From NCBI RefSeq assembly GCF_000413855.1, contig NZ_ATGG01000005.1, positions 1 through 35,613 on the forward strand: DNA of 35,613 bases, written 5' to 3'. The DNA comes from Acinetobacter gyllenbergii CIP 110306 = MTCC 11365 (GTDB taxonomy: Bacteria > Pseudomonadota > Gammaproteobacteria > Pseudomonadales > Moraxellaceae). A program made the position numbers and the translations under genes. This document shows, one piece after another, positions 15,441-24,304 of the stretch; positions within the stretch are counted from its first letter, which is position 1; every line of letters begins with the position of its first letter. Under the pieces are notes generated by a model. The model did not search any database. It saw only the letters and a list, made by a program, of their open reading frames with translations, and was not told the origin of the DNA.

Positions 15441-15836
15441 ATGAATTATTCCGTTGATCAAGACCCAAACCGTACTTTAACTTTGGTGTTATATGTACTT
15501 TATATTATTGCAATTTTTACTGGTGGTCTATTGGCAATCATTGCCTTGATCATCAACTATGTCAAACGCAGTGATGTAAAAGGCTCGATTTTTGAAAGTC
15601 ACTTTACTTGGCAAATCCGCACCTTCTGGTGGTATTTGGCGTGGAATATTATTGCCTTTATTCCGTTCTCACTCTTGTTCTTTACTGGCGATAATGGGAC
15701 GGCCTTTGCAGGCGTTGCAGTTTCCGCAACCACCTTTGCCTTTGCGGTGATTTTTGGGGCATGGGTGTGGATCGTGTATCGCGCCATCCGTGGCTTAATT
15801 GCTTTAAATGACAATAAACCGATGTATCAAGACTAA
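15441..15836 (+). CDS. DUF4870-like small membrane protein
   Basis: 131 residues with a clear GGAGAT ribosome-binding site. About three hydrophobic segments: 15-42, 58-80 (WYLAWNIIAFIPFSLLFF) and 86-118. A charged ESHFTWQIRTFWW stretch precedes the second segment, and a conserved-looking RAIRGLIALNDNKPM end follows, as in DUF4870 proteins. The function is unknown. It follows the cold-shock/DUF1294 gene by 32 bases and ends just before a hairpin shared with the converging monooxygenase gene. Confidence 0.75.
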   Translation: MNYSVDQDPNRTLTLVLYVLYIIAIFTGGLLAIIALIINYVKRSDVKGSIFESHFTWQIRTFWWYLAWNIIAFIPFSLLFFTGDNGTAFAGVAVSATTFAFAVIFGAWVWIVYRAIRGLIALNDNKPMYQD

Positions 15837-15844
15837 TATTGATC

Positions 15845-15879
15845 AGAACTCGCTTGGGTCGTGAACCTAAGCGAGTTCT
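15845..15879. terminator. Convergent hairpin, possible bidirectional terminator
   Basis: A 15-bp stem (15845-15859 with 15865-15879, one G-U) and a 5-nt loop between two converging genes. It overlaps the last codons of the monooxygenase gene. No good T-run follows, so termination is plausible but unproven. Confidence 0.5.
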
Positions 15880-17267
15880 ATCGTGTTGTTGATTTTCGCT
15901 GCTGAATGATAGCGATAGTTTGCCCCGCGGTGCGGTTCGGTCAGCAAAGGGCCTTGGCCAAATAGCTTCTCTCGTAATGTCCCTTTAGTATATTCAGTTG
16001 CATAGACACCGCGTTGTTGTAGCTCAGGCACCAAATACTCCACCACATCCTCAAAAGTCTGATGCGCCAAAATATAGGCCAAGTTAAAGCCGTCAATATC
16101 GGTTTCTTCGGTCCATGCTTGGAGTTGATCAGCCACAGTGGCAGCAGCACCCACCAAGATTGGGCCATTGCCGCCAATACTGGTAAATTTCGCAATCTCT
16201 TCAATGGTCCAGATCCGATTTGGATCTGCTTTGACATAAGAGTCGAGCATGGATTGAATCGCATCGGTATGAATATATTCCACTTTGTCTTCGGCATGAA
16301 ATTGTGAAAAATCAACGCCAGACCAGCCTGATGCTAAAGTTAAGCCGCCGTGATAGCTGGCGTAGCTTTGATAGTCTTTAAATTTTGCTTGGGCCTTGGC
16401 ATCGCTTTCATCCACCACGATGGACAGCATGGTGTAGATTAAAATCGAATGGGGGTCTTTGCCTTGTTCAATCAGTTTGGAACGAATACCTTGCACTAGC
16501 TTTTTCACGGCTGCTTTGGTCGGTGCCGAAATAAACACACATTCTGCATTTTGGCTGGCAAATAATTGTCCGCGACTGGATGCACCTGCTTGATAGAGTA
16601 CGGGGGTACGTTGTGGTGACGGCTCACAAATATGAATACCCGGAACACTGAAATATTGACCTTGATGATTGATCGGATGGACTTTGCGATGGTCTGCAAA
16701 AATCCCTCGTTCTTTATCACGTAACACGGCATCTTGTTCCCAAGAACCTTCCCAGAGTTTGTAAAGCACTTCGAGATATTCATCGGCGATGTCATAACGT
16801 TGATCATGGCTGACTTGAGTTTTAAGACCTAAGTTTTTTGAGCCACTTTCAAGATAGGAGGTGACAATATTCCAACCGATACGGCCTTTGGTCAAGTGAT
16901 CCAAAGTACTCATACGCCGCGCAAAGGGATAAGGGTGTTCAAAAGAAATCGAGGTAGTGAGACCGAAACCTAGATGTTCGGTCACTGCCGCCATAGCTGG
17001 TACGATTTGCAAGGGATCGTTGACGGGAACTTGCACGGCACCTGTGAGCGCATGTTCTGCGGATTGATGGTAAACATCATAAATGCCTAAAACATCGGCA
17101 ATAAATACCCCATCAAACTTGCCACGCTCTAAAATCTTGGCTAAATCGGTCCAATATTCGAGGTCTTTATATTCAGTCGAGCGATCTAGTGGATGACGCC
17201 ATAAGCCTGGCGATTGATGCGCAATACAGTTCATTTCAAAGGCATTAAATCTAATTTTCTTGGTCAT
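15867..17267 (-). CDS. NtaA/SnaA/DmoA-type flavin-dependent monooxygenase (LLM class)
   Basis: 466 residues, typical for the NtaA/DszA branch of bacterial luciferase-like monooxygenases. Recognisable blocks are FNAFEMNCIAHQSPGLWRHP at the N-terminus, YWTDLAKILERGKFDGVFIADVLG, FEHPYPFARRMSTLDHLTKGRIGWN, PQRTPVLYQAGASSRGQLFA and the GGNGPILVG loop near residue 370. The beginning strongly recalls dimethylsulfide monooxygenase DmoA. Such enzymes use FMNH2 and O2 to cleave C-S or C-N bonds and need a separate flavin reductase, which is not seen in the window. It is divergent from the SfnB-like genes. The SD is weak. Confidence 0.85.
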   Translation of the reverse strand: MTKKIRFNAFEMNCIAHQSPGLWRHPLDRSTEYKDLEYWTDLAKILERGKFDGVFIADVLGIYDVYHQSAEHALTGAVQVPVNDPLQIVPAMAAVTEHLGFGLTTSISFEHPYPFARRMSTLDHLTKGRIGWNIVTSYLESGSKNLGLKTQVSHDQRYDIADEYLEVLYKLWEGSWEQDAVLRDKERGIFADHRKVHPINHQGQYFSVPGIHICEPSPQRTPVLYQAGASSRGQLFASQNAECVFISAPTKAAVKKLVQGIRSKLIEQGKDPHSILIYTMLSIVVDESDAKAQAKFKDYQSYASYHGGLTLASGWSGVDFSQFHAEDKVEYIHTDAIQSMLDSYVKADPNRIWTIEEIAKFTSIGGNGPILVGAAATVADQLQAWTEETDIDGFNLAYILAHQTFEDVVEYLVPELQQRGVYATEYTKGTLREKLFGQGPLLTEPHRGANYRYHSAAKINNTIELA

Positions 17268-17622
17268 ATCGCTCTATCGTATATCAATCGTTTTTGTTGA
17301 TATTAATGAATAATGCTCGTATTGATTAATCATAAAAAAATAAATCTTTATCATAAATGTATTTAACGGGGTTTTGGACTGTGGTTTGAATGGTTATTTT
17401 TGATTGAATTCAAAATATTATTTAATTTTTACTTGAGTGCGATGTATTGAGGTGTGGTGTCGTTATTTTGAGTTTTTCTTTTGATTTTAAATGGTTTTTT
17501 AGTTATTTATTGATGGTTTTTGGGTTATTTAAAATAAAACGATTAGTTTCTATATTTAATTTATAAATAGGCAATAAAAATAATGCTAGTTTATTTTGGA
17601 GTTGAGAAAGTGAGTATTTATA
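17268..17622. other. AT-rich divergent promoter region of the sulfur block
   Basis: 355 bases between the flavin monooxygenase and the SfnB-like genes. It is very AT-rich with many T-tracts. I see no ORF, no convincing -24/-12 (sigma-54) element and no clear palindrome. Presumably it holds both promoters. Confidence 0.5.
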
Positions 17623-18873
17623 ATGACCTCAAAAATAGAAATAAAACTGGAAGATGCACAGAGTATTCCACAAGATTTTTATCTGAATAATGCACCAGCA
17701 CATGTGATTGCTTCAGATCAAGAAGCCATTGCTGTGGCGCATCGCGTAGCGGCTGCTTTTGCCAAAGAGGCAGCGAAGCGTGATCATGAGCGTAAGTTAC
17801 CCTTGCAAGAAATCCAGCAATATTCTGCCTCGGGTCTGTGGGGGATCAATATTCCGAAACAGTTCGGGGGTGCAGGGGTGAGTTATAAAACTCTAGCTGA
17901 GGTGGTGACCATCATTTCTAGTGCAGATTCATCTTTAGGGCAAATTGCCCAAAATCATTGGGCCTTTCTAGAACATATCCGCTTAGATGCTTCACTTGAA
18001 CAGCAGCAGTTCTTCTTCGATCAAGTGCTGCAAGGCAAGCGTTTAGGCAATGCATTCTCTGAAAAAAACTCGAAAACCGTCGCAGATTTGACCACCAAAA
18101 TTGAATTTCATGATGATTATGCGGTGATTAGTGGTCAGAAATTTTTTGCCACAGGCGCATTATTGGCACATTGGATTCCTGTAGTTGCTGTGAGTGACGA
18201 TGGCAAAGTATTTGCCGCACTGGTACCACAACATAGCCCAGGTTTGACCATTGTAAATGACTGGAGCAGTTTTGGTCAGCGCACTACAGCCAGTGGCAGC
18301 GTACAGCTCGATCAGGTCCGAGTCGATTTGAAATACGTTGTTCCGATTCATCAGGCATTTGAACGCCCAACCGCAGCAGGTGCAATTTCACAAATTATTC
18401 AATCCGCTGTTGATGCAGGGATTGCACGTGGGGCCATTGAGGAAACTATCCGTTATGTGCGTGAGCATGCCCGTCCTTGGATTGACTCCGGTTTGGAGTT
18501 TGCCAGCCAAGACCCCTATACCATTAGTAATATTGGCGAACTGAAAATTAAACAGCGTGCAGCCGAGGCGGTTTTAGCTTTGGCAGGTGAGGCGATTGAT
18601 CGTGCTTTGGCCAATCCGACTGAAGACACTGTCGCTGAGGCGACCTTACTCACGGCTGAATCGAAAGTGCTGACCACGGAAATTGCATTGTTGGCGGCCA
18701 ATAAATTATTTGAGTTGTCGGGTACGCGTTCAACCCTATCGGAGTTGAATCTGGATCGGCATTGGCGTAATGCACGAACCCATACCCTACATGATCCCGT
18801 GCGTTGGAAGTTCAATCTGGTGGGTAATTATTATCTGAATGGTGTGGCACTGCCACGTCATGCGTGGAGCTAA
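17623..18873 (+). CDS. SfnB-family sulfur acquisition oxidoreductase
   Basis: 416 residues with the acyl-CoA dehydrogenase fold: helical N-terminal domain (about 30-135, with GLWGINIPKQFGGAGVSYKTL), beta domain (about 140-245, GNAFSEKN and ASGSVQLDQVRV) and C-terminal helical bundle (about 255-400). The C-terminal LDRHWRNARTHTLHDPVRWK is shared with DszC-type flavin monooxygenases and replaces the catalytic-Glu loop of true acyl-CoA dehydrogenases. SfnB proteins are linked to growth on dimethyl sulfone and other organosulfur sources, so an FMN-dependent role in releasing sulfur is likely. It is followed after 12 bases by a related gene and is probably cotranscribed with it. Confidence 0.85.
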   Translation: MTSKIEIKLEDAQSIPQDFYLNNAPAHVIASDQEAIAVAHRVAAAFAKEAAKRDHERKLPLQEIQQYSASGLWGINIPKQFGGAGVSYKTLAEVVTIISSADSSLGQIAQNHWAFLEHIRLDASLEQQQFFFDQVLQGKRLGNAFSEKNSKTVADLTTKIEFHDDYAVISGQKFFATGALLAHWIPVVAVSDDGKVFAALVPQHSPGLTIVNDWSSFGQRTTASGSVQLDQVRVDLKYVVPIHQAFERPTAAGAISQIIQSAVDAGIARGAIEETIRYVREHARPWIDSGLEFASQDPYTISNIGELKIKQRAAEAVLALAGEAIDRALANPTEDTVAEATLLTAESKVLTTEIALLAANKLFELSGTRSTLSELNLDRHWRNARTHTLHDPVRWKFNLVGNYYLNGVALPRHAWS

Positions 18874-18885
18874 GAGGGCGTTATT

Positions 18886-20145
18886 ATGACAAGTCAAAGC
18901 AATCAAAATCTTGCCTTGGGTGCACATTATGAACAGGTGGCGGCGAAGTTCCGTCCGATTTTCCAACGCATTGCAGAAGGTGCTTTAGCACGGGAAAAAA
19001 ACCGAGCATTGCCCTATGAACCGATTCAATGGTTAAAACAGGCAGGCTTTGGTGCGGTACGAGTGCCAGTCGCTTTTGGTGGTGATGGTGTTTCACAAAA
19101 GCAATTGTTTCAGTTGTTGATTGAGCTTGCTCAGGCAGATTCCAATGTGGTTCAGGCCTTACGGGGGCATTTTGCTTTTGTCGAAGACCGTTTAAATGCC
19201 CAAAAAACGGAACCTCAGACCTTATGGTTCGAACGCTTTGTCCGTGGAGAGATTGTGGGTAATGCATGGACGGAAATTGGTCAAGTTGAAATCGGTGATG
19301 TGGCGACCCGTGTCACGGCAGCACCAGATGGAAAACTCCGTGTGAATGGTCAGAAGTATTATTCCACAGGTACCATATTCGCTGACTGGATTGATCTCTT
19401 CGCTTTGGATGAAACCACCAATCAGCATGTGATTGCTGCGGTGTCCACGCAAGCAGAAGGCATTGATGTTGTGGATGATTGGGATGGCTTTGGGCAAAAA
19501 ACCACGGGCAGCGGCACACTGAGCTTAAGCAATGTGGAGATTGCCCGAGATCATATTCTGGTGTTTGAACACCGCTTTAAATATCAAACAGCCTTTTATC
19601 AAGTGGTTCATCTAGCCACTCTGGCGGGTATTGCACAAAGTGCAGTAGAAACTTTTAAGCAGGAAGTGCGCCAGCGAACCCGAATCTATAGTCATGGCAA
19701 TGCCAGTCTGGTACGTGACGATGCTCAAATCCTACAAGTGATTGGCAAAGCGTCTGCACAGGCTTATGCGGCGCAAACGATTGCACTGGGTACTGCTGAA
19801 GCCCTAGATGCTGCGTATTTACAACATTTTCAGAATGATGAACAGGCTGAACTGGAGGCTAATGAGCGTGCTGAATTAGTATCAGCACAGGGGCAAGTGG
19901 TGATTGCGGAGTTGGTCTTGAATTTGAGTACCGAATTGTTTAATGCCTTGGGGGCATCGGCCAGTAGTACTGACAAGCAATTAGACCGTTTTTGGCGCAA
20001 TGCCCGTGTGGTCGCCTCACACAATCCATTAGTCTATAAACAGAAAGTGATTGGTGATTGGGAAGTGAATCAGGCGCGATTGCCTTATGTCTGGCAGATT
20101 GGCAAGAGCCCTGTTGCTGCGGAGCAAAAACAAATCCCTGCTTAG
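18886..20145 (+). CDS. Acyl-CoA dehydrogenase-fold monooxygenase (SfnB/DszC-like)
   Basis: 419 residues, a clear paralog of the preceding gene in fold: GFGAVRVPVAFGGDGVSQKQL, GNAWTEIG, TGSGTLSLSNVEI and the C-terminal LDRFWRNARVVASHNPLVYKQ signature of the DszC/SfnB branch. GAGGGCG gives a good SD. The paired genes may encode two subunits or enzymes of different substrate range. The terminal about 15 residues (SPVAAEQKQIPA) are probably disordered. The flavin reductase and substrate are not evident. The gene ends close to a hairpin that separates it from the converging EamA transporter. Confidence 0.82.
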   Translation: MTSQSNQNLALGAHYEQVAAKFRPIFQRIAEGALAREKNRALPYEPIQWLKQAGFGAVRVPVAFGGDGVSQKQLFQLLIELAQADSNVVQALRGHFAFVEDRLNAQKTEPQTLWFERFVRGEIVGNAWTEIGQVEIGDVATRVTAAPDGKLRVNGQKYYSTGTIFADWIDLFALDETTNQHVIAAVSTQAEGIDVVDDWDGFGQKTTGSGTLSLSNVEIARDHILVFEHRFKYQTAFYQVVHLATLAGIAQSAVETFKQEVRQRTRIYSHGNASLVRDDAQILQVIGKASAQAYAAQTIALGTAEALDAAYLQHFQNDEQAELEANERAELVSAQGQVVIAELVLNLSTELFNALGASASSTDKQLDRFWRNARVVASHNPLVYKQKVIGDWEVNQARLPYVWQIGKSPVAAEQKQIPA

Positions 20146-20153
20146 GAGGCCCA

Positions 20154-20193
20154 GTGCACAACAGTTTTTCTTTCTATAAAACCAGTTGTGCAC
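20154..20193. terminator. Convergent hairpin, possible terminator
   Basis: GTGCACAAC (20154-20162) and GTTGTGCAC (20185-20193) are perfect inverted repeats, with inner GTTT/AAAC pairing shortening the loop. It lies between the DszC-like gene and the EamA gene. No canonical T-run. Confidence 0.5.
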
Positions 20194-20203
20194 GTTTCTA
20201 TAT

Positions 20204-21103
20204 TTATTTATTTTCTGGCAGTTGTTTCTTCGCAAAAAATTTAAATTTTAGTTCGCTAACGAGAATACCAAGCACAACCAATAAGCCACCCAATAAGGCC
20301 AATAAAGTTAAGCGTTCTCCTGCAATACGACCGATTACACCTGCCCATACTGGTTCACCAGCATATATAATCGCAGCACGGGTTGGGTCCACCATGCGTT
20401 GTGCCCAGTTCATCACAAACTGAATCAAAGCGCTGGCCAGACCTAAAGCCACAGCAATAATCAACAAGCCCCATGAGAAATTGGGAATGCTGTGTTCGCC
20501 AACCATGGGCATACTGGCAAAAGAGAGTAATGATGCGACCGCCAATTGAATCACGGTGACCCGTCTCAAATTAACTTTCCCAGCAAAATAACCAATCAGG
20601 ATAATTTCTAAAGCAACAGCAAAAGCACAGATCAAGGTAAGTACTTGGCCATAACTGAAGCTAATATTTGAAAAACCATTACCCGTTAAAAAGATCAAGC
20701 CTATAAAGGCCAACGCTGTGCCGACCCATGTCATCAAAGATGGTCTTTTTTGGAAGATCACCCACATCAAAATGGGGACGAGAGGGACATAAAGCGCGGT
20801 TAGAAAAGCAGATTCACTGCTCAGAATCGTTTGGAGTCCAATGGTTTGCGTGCCATAACCAATGGCAATCAGAACGCCTATCGCTGTGCCTGCCATGGTC
20901 TCTTTGAAGGTTAGACCACGCATCGATTTCATTGAAATCAAGAAAATCGCCAAGGTCGCAACGGCAAAACGACAACCCACGAAAAACATTGGCGTACTAA
21001 AGTTCAGTGCATATTGCACCGCTAAAAAGGTGCCACCCCAAATCATGGTAATCACAATAAGTGCAAATTGTGCGGCTTTAGGTGATTGCGATAAAGCAGT
21101 CAA
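20204..21103 (-). CDS. EamA/DMT-family transporter
   Basis: 299 residues with ten predicted helices and two EamA repeats (about 12-140 and 150-285). Motifs include IWGGTFLAVQYALNF at the first helix and PTRAAIIYAGEPVWAGVIG near 235-253, which is typical of the superfamily. These carriers export or import small metabolites, often amino acids. The start codon is TTG at 21103 with GGAG at 21110-21113. The only nearby ATG (21106-21108) is followed by a stop after one codon in another frame, and the first internal Met would remove part of the first helix. It is divergent from an XRE-cupin regulator with operator repeats between. Confidence 0.85.
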   Translation of the reverse strand: MTALSQSPKAAQFALIVITMIWGGTFLAVQYALNFSTPMFFVGCRFAVATLAIFLISMKSMRGLTFKETMAGTAIGVLIAIGYGTQTIGLQTILSSESAFLTALYVPLVPILMWVIFQKRPSLMTWVGTALAFIGLIFLTGNGFSNISFSYGQVLTLICAFAVALEIILIGYFAGKVNLRRVTVIQLAVASLLSFASMPMVGEHSIPNFSWGLLIIAVALGLASALIQFVMNWAQRMVDPTRAAIIYAGEPVWAGVIGRIAGERLTLLALLGGLLVVLGILVSELKFKFFAKKQLPENK

Positions 21104-21126
21104 GACATCGCTCCAGGTAGATATAG

Positions 21127-21188
21127 TGCAATATACTGCACATATTGCATTGCTTTATACTATTGTGCAATATATTGCTCATATTTTT
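21127..21188. promoter_or_regulatory. Duplicated palindromic operator between EamA and XRE-cupin genes
   Basis: TGCAATAT (21127-21134) and ATATTGCA (21142-21149) form a perfect 8-bp inverted repeat with a 7-base spacer. A second copy starts 39 bases later (21166-21188), with TGCAATAT intact and the right arm degraded to ATATTTTT. Over about 22 bases the copies differ at few positions. The 39-base separation is close to four helical turns. These are likely binding sites of the XRE-cupin protein controlling both divergent genes. A TATACT box lies between them (21156-21161). Confidence 0.7.
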
Positions 21189-21205
21189 ATTTGTTGTGAT
21201 TGTCG

Positions 21206-21757
21206 ATGAGTCATTCAGAGGTGGTATTGGAGTATGTCGGACAAAATATCCGCCTTTTCCGAACGGAACGTCAATTGAGTCAGCAGGAGTTGGCAGATCA
21301 AGCTGGCGTTAGTCGCCGTACCATTGCAGCCTTAGAAACTGGGCAAGTCAATATTAGTTTGGCCAAGTTGGATGCGATTGCAACAGCTTTGGCCGTGGAC
21401 TTTAAAAGATTGGTCAGTGCGTCGGACTTAAATGAATCTGCAATTGTGAATAGCTTGGCTTGGCAAGGGCAGTTTCCTGAAAGTCGGGCAACTTTGCTCG
21501 CAGCTGTACCTACGCATGCGCAGGTGGAATTATGGAACTGGACTTTAGCAGTTGGAGAGGTGTATCAGGCGGAAGCGGATCAAAAAGGCTGGCAAGAATT
21601 GATTTATGTCTTAGAGGGAGAATTAACGCTTTCGTTTGAACAGGAAAATCGAGTACTTCAGGCAGGCGAATCGATTTTATTTGAGAGTTCTGTCAATTAT
21701 CGTTATCTCAATCAAGGAAGTAGCACCGTTCGCTTTATCCGAAACGTGATTTATTAA
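21206..21757 (+). CDS. XRE-family regulator with cupin sensor domain
   Basis: 183 residues from ATG 21206 (an in-frame TTG at 21200 is an alternative). N-terminal XRE helix-turn-helix at about 12-65 (IRLFRTERQLSQQELADQAGVSRRTIAALE), and C-terminal single cupin at about 100-183 (GWQELIYVLEGELTLSFEQ and GESILFESSVNYRYLN). This architecture is used by small-molecule-responsive repressors of metabolite transport. It probably regulates itself and the divergent EamA transporter through the TGCAATAT palindromes. The SD is weak. A hairpin follows the stop. Confidence 0.88.
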   Translation: MSHSEVVLEYVGQNIRLFRTERQLSQQELADQAGVSRRTIAALETGQVNISLAKLDAIATALAVDFKRLVSASDLNESAIVNSLAWQGQFPESRATLLAAVPTHAQVELWNWTLAVGEVYQAEADQKGWQELIYVLEGELTLSFEQENRVLQAGESILFESSVNYRYLNQGSSTVRFIRNVIY

Positions 21758-21763
21758 TACTCA

Positions 21764-21797
21764 AAACGTGCTTAAGTTTGATTGCTTAAGCACGTTT
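21764..21797. terminator. Perfect 13-bp hairpin between converging genes
   Basis: 21764-21776 pairs perfectly with 21785-21797 across an 8-nt loop, just after the XRE-cupin stop and before the sulP stop. It has only three T at the base, so it is probably a bidirectional but not classical terminator. Confidence 0.65.
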
Positions 21798-21822
21798 AGC
21801 ATTTGTGGCTATTTATGCCAAC

Positions 21823-23280
21823 TTAGCTTGAGCGTTGATGCGTTCCATACTTATCAATCATGATCGAGCTGGCCTCATTCAAACCTCGTACCATGACATG
21901 CACGCCTTTACGCTGGAATTTATGCACCACACTGTCGATCATCGCCACTGAAGTGACATCCCAAATATGCGAATGGCTTAAATCAATAATGACTTCTTTT
22001 ACATCTTCATTGAAATCAAAACTTTGCATAAATTTTTCTGAAGAGCTAAAGAAAATCTGACCTTTTAGATCATAAACGCGTGCCTGATTTTCAAAATATC
22101 GCTCAACTCGAATGTCCTGTTCTAATTTATTGGCAAGGAATAAAGCCGACAGTAATACGCCTGTGAGTACGCCCAAGGCTAAATTATGAGTCGCAACCAC
22201 CACAACCACGGTTGCAAGCATTACGATATTACTGCTGATCGGATTCTTGCTAAAACTGCGAATAGATTTCCATTCAAAGGTACTGATCGAGACCATGATC
22301 ATCACGGCAACCAAGGCAGCCATGGGAATCACCTTTAACCAGTCGCTGATAAATACCACTAAGATGAGGAGGGAAATCCCTGCCGAGAAGGTCGATAAAC
22401 GGGTCAAGCCACCTGATTTGACGTTAATCATCGATTGCCCAATCATGGCACAGCCTGCCATGCCACCCATAAAGCCAGAAGCGATATTGGCGATACCTTG
22501 ACCCTTACATTCTTGGAATTTATCGCTTGGGGTATCCGTCATCTCATCAATAATTGTTGCGGTCATCATGGATTCAAGCAAACCGACTGCAGCTAAAGTA
22601 ACAGCATAGGGAAAGATGATTTTTAGGGTTTCAAAGTTAAGGGGAATATCTGGAATTAAGAAGACGGGAAGTGTATCGGGTAATGAACCCATATCTCCCA
22701 CCGTACGAATATCAATGCCAAAATAGATGGTGAGCAAAGTCACTGTAATGATACAGACCAATGGCGAGGGTAATAATGTTCCGATTTTCGGAAGTAGCGG
22801 AAATGCATAGATAATGATGAGGCCTAACAGTACCAAGGCATAAACCTGCCATGTGACATTGATCAATTCAGGCAGTTGCGCCATAAAGATCAAAATTGCC
22901 AGTGCATTGACGAATCCAATCACCACAGATTTGGATACGAAACGCATCAGTTTCGCCAGCTTTAGATAGCCCGCGATAATTTGCAATACCCCTGTGAGCA
23001 AGGTGGCAGCCAGCAGATATTGTAAACCATGCTCTTTGACCAAACTGGCCATGACCAAGGCCATTGCACCTGTTGCGGCTGAAATCATGGCAGGGCGACC
23101 ACCAACAAAAGCAATCACCACGGCAATACAGAATGAAGCATATAAACCGACTTTGGGGTCGACCCCTGCAATAATAGAGAAGGCGATGGCTTCTGGGATC
23201 AGTGCTAAACCGACAACCAGTCCAGCCAAAATATCCGCACGGATATTGGAGAACCATTGCGCTCGAATATTGGAAAACAT
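21823..23280 (-). CDS. SulP-family inorganic anion transporter with STAS domain
   Basis: 485 residues. The membrane domain has about 11-12 helices over residues 12-385 and begins [35 protein letters not shown], the SulP signature. [22 protein letters not shown] is the conserved SulP loop near 275-295. The cytoplasmic STAS domain (about 395-480) has [20 protein letters not shown]. The substrate may be sulfate or bicarbonate, which cannot be separated by eye; the sulfur genes nearby favour sulfate. The first 16 residues contain a short duplication, [16 protein letters not shown], which could reflect two alternative starts. An 11-bp inverted repeat lies in the leader. Confidence 0.88.
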   Translation of the reverse strand: MFSNIRAQWFSNIRADILAGLVVGLALIPEAIAFSIIAGVDPKVGLYASFCIAVVIAFVGGRPAMISAATGAMALVMASLVKEHGLQYLLAATLLTGVLQIIAGYLKLAKLMRFVSKSVVIGFVNALAILIFMAQLPELINVTWQVYALVLLGLIIIYAFPLLPKIGTLLPSPLVCIITVTLLTIYFGIDIRTVGDMGSLPDTLPVFLIPDIPLNFETLKIIFPYAVTLAAVGLLESMMTATIIDEMTDTPSDKFQECKGQGIANIASGFMGGMAGCAMIGQSMINVKSGGLTRLSTFSAGISLLILVVFISDWLKVIPMAALVAVMIMVSISTFEWKSIRSFSKNPISSNIVMLATVVVVVATHNLALGVLTGVLLSALFLANKLEQDIRVERYFENQARVYDLKGQIFFSSSEKFMQSFDFNEDVKEVIIDLSHSHIWDVTSVAMIDSVVHKFQRKGVHVMVRGLNEASSIMIDKYGTHQRSS

Positions 23281-23313
23281 AGAAATAGCCTATTTTTTAG
23301 GAATTTTTAAAGG

Positions 23314-23357
23314 CTAGTGATGTGATATACAGACACACGACTACACCACATCACTAG
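23314..23357. promoter_or_regulatory. 11-bp inverted repeat upstream of sulP
   Basis: CTAGTGATGTG (23314-23324) and CACATCACTAG (23347-23357) are perfect inverted repeats with a 22-base spacer, about 34-77 bases upstream of the sulP start. GTGATG recurs at 23361-23366. It could be an operator or a leader hairpin. Confidence 0.5.
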
Positions 23358-23506
23358 ACAGTGATGAGTTAATACATAGGGCATGTAAAACTTAAGGTGG
23401 CGTAAGCATCATGTGAGCAGAGAGGGCTTTATTTGAACTGGTGCTAGCATAGCACCCAAGGGGATAAAGCTCTAGCGATTGTTACAATAACTAGAGCCTG
23501 AAACGA

Positions 23507-24238
23507 TTAGAGTGATTGCTGGTCTAGCAATAATTGTGCTTCACGAAGACTTAAAGTACCTTCATAGATAGCACGACCTGTAATCGCACCCAAAATCCCT
23601 TTTTTGTCTTTGAGGTTACGTACATCGTCCAAATTGGTGACACCGCCAGAAGCAATCACAGGCAGACCAGAATAGTTGGCCAAGTTCACGGTTTGTTCAA
23701 CGTTTACACCTTGCATCATGCCATCACGCGCAATATCGGTATACACAATACTCGATACGCCAGCATCAGCAAAACGTTTAGCAAGGTCAGTCGCTTTTAC
23801 ATCAGTCACATTGGCCCAACCATCAGTCGCAACCATGCCATTGATCGCATCAATCCCCACAATGATATGACCCGCGAAGCGTTTGCATGCTTCTTCAACA
23901 AATTCAGGCTCTTTCACGGCTTTGGTGCCAATAATCACGAAAGAAACGCCCGCTTCCAAATAGTGTTCGATGGTTTCAAGTGAACGGATACCACCCCCAA
24001 TTTGAATTGGAAGCTCAGGTTGTGCACGCGCAATCGCTTCAACCACAGGTTTATGAATAGGCGTACCTGCGAAAGCACCATTTAAATCGACCAAATGTAA
24101 ACGACGTGCGCCTTCATCCACCCAATGTTGTGCAGTTGCCACAGGGTCTTCAGAGAAAACGGTATCGTCTTCCATACGTCCTTGTTTTAAACGGACACAT
24201 TTACCATCTTTCAGGTCAATTGCTGGGATGATTAGCAT
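23507..24238 (-). CDS. hisA: Phosphoribosylformimino-AICAR-phosphate isomerase HisA
   Basis: 243 residues from ATG 24238 ([17 protein letters not shown]), which has an excellent AAGGAG SD. The longer upstream frame is ignored. It is a (beta/alpha)8 barrel with catalytic Asp8 in AIDL and the partner Asp in [13 protein letters not shown], plus phosphate-binding GGGIRS and ASGGV loops. It catalyses the Amadori isomerisation of ProFAR to PRFAR in histidine synthesis. Its gene is 66 bases downstream of the exonuclease gene on the same strand and is separated from hisH by the DUF805 gene and a terminator. Confidence 0.97.
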   Translation of the reverse strand: MLIIPAIDLKDGKCVRLKQGRMEDDTVFSEDPVATAQHWVDEGARRLHLVDLNGAFAGTPIHKPVVEAIARAQPELPIQIGGGIRSLETIEHYLEAGVSFVIIGTKAVKEPEFVEEACKRFAGHIIVGIDAINGMVATDGWANVTDVKATDLAKRFADAGVSSIVYTDIARDGMMQGVNVEQTVNLANYSGLPVIASGGVTNLDDVRNLKDKKGILGAITGRAIYEGTLSLREAQLLLDQQSL

Positions 24239-24304
24239 GCTTTCGCTCCTTGCATCATCATAGAGTTTAAATTGGCTACATCTTAGCAAAATATTGGTCA
24301 ATCG

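Noticed and set aside
17268..17622. Sigma-54 promoter expected for sfn-type genes
   Set aside because: No GG-N10-GC pair of the -24/-12 type was found at a plausible position in either direction.
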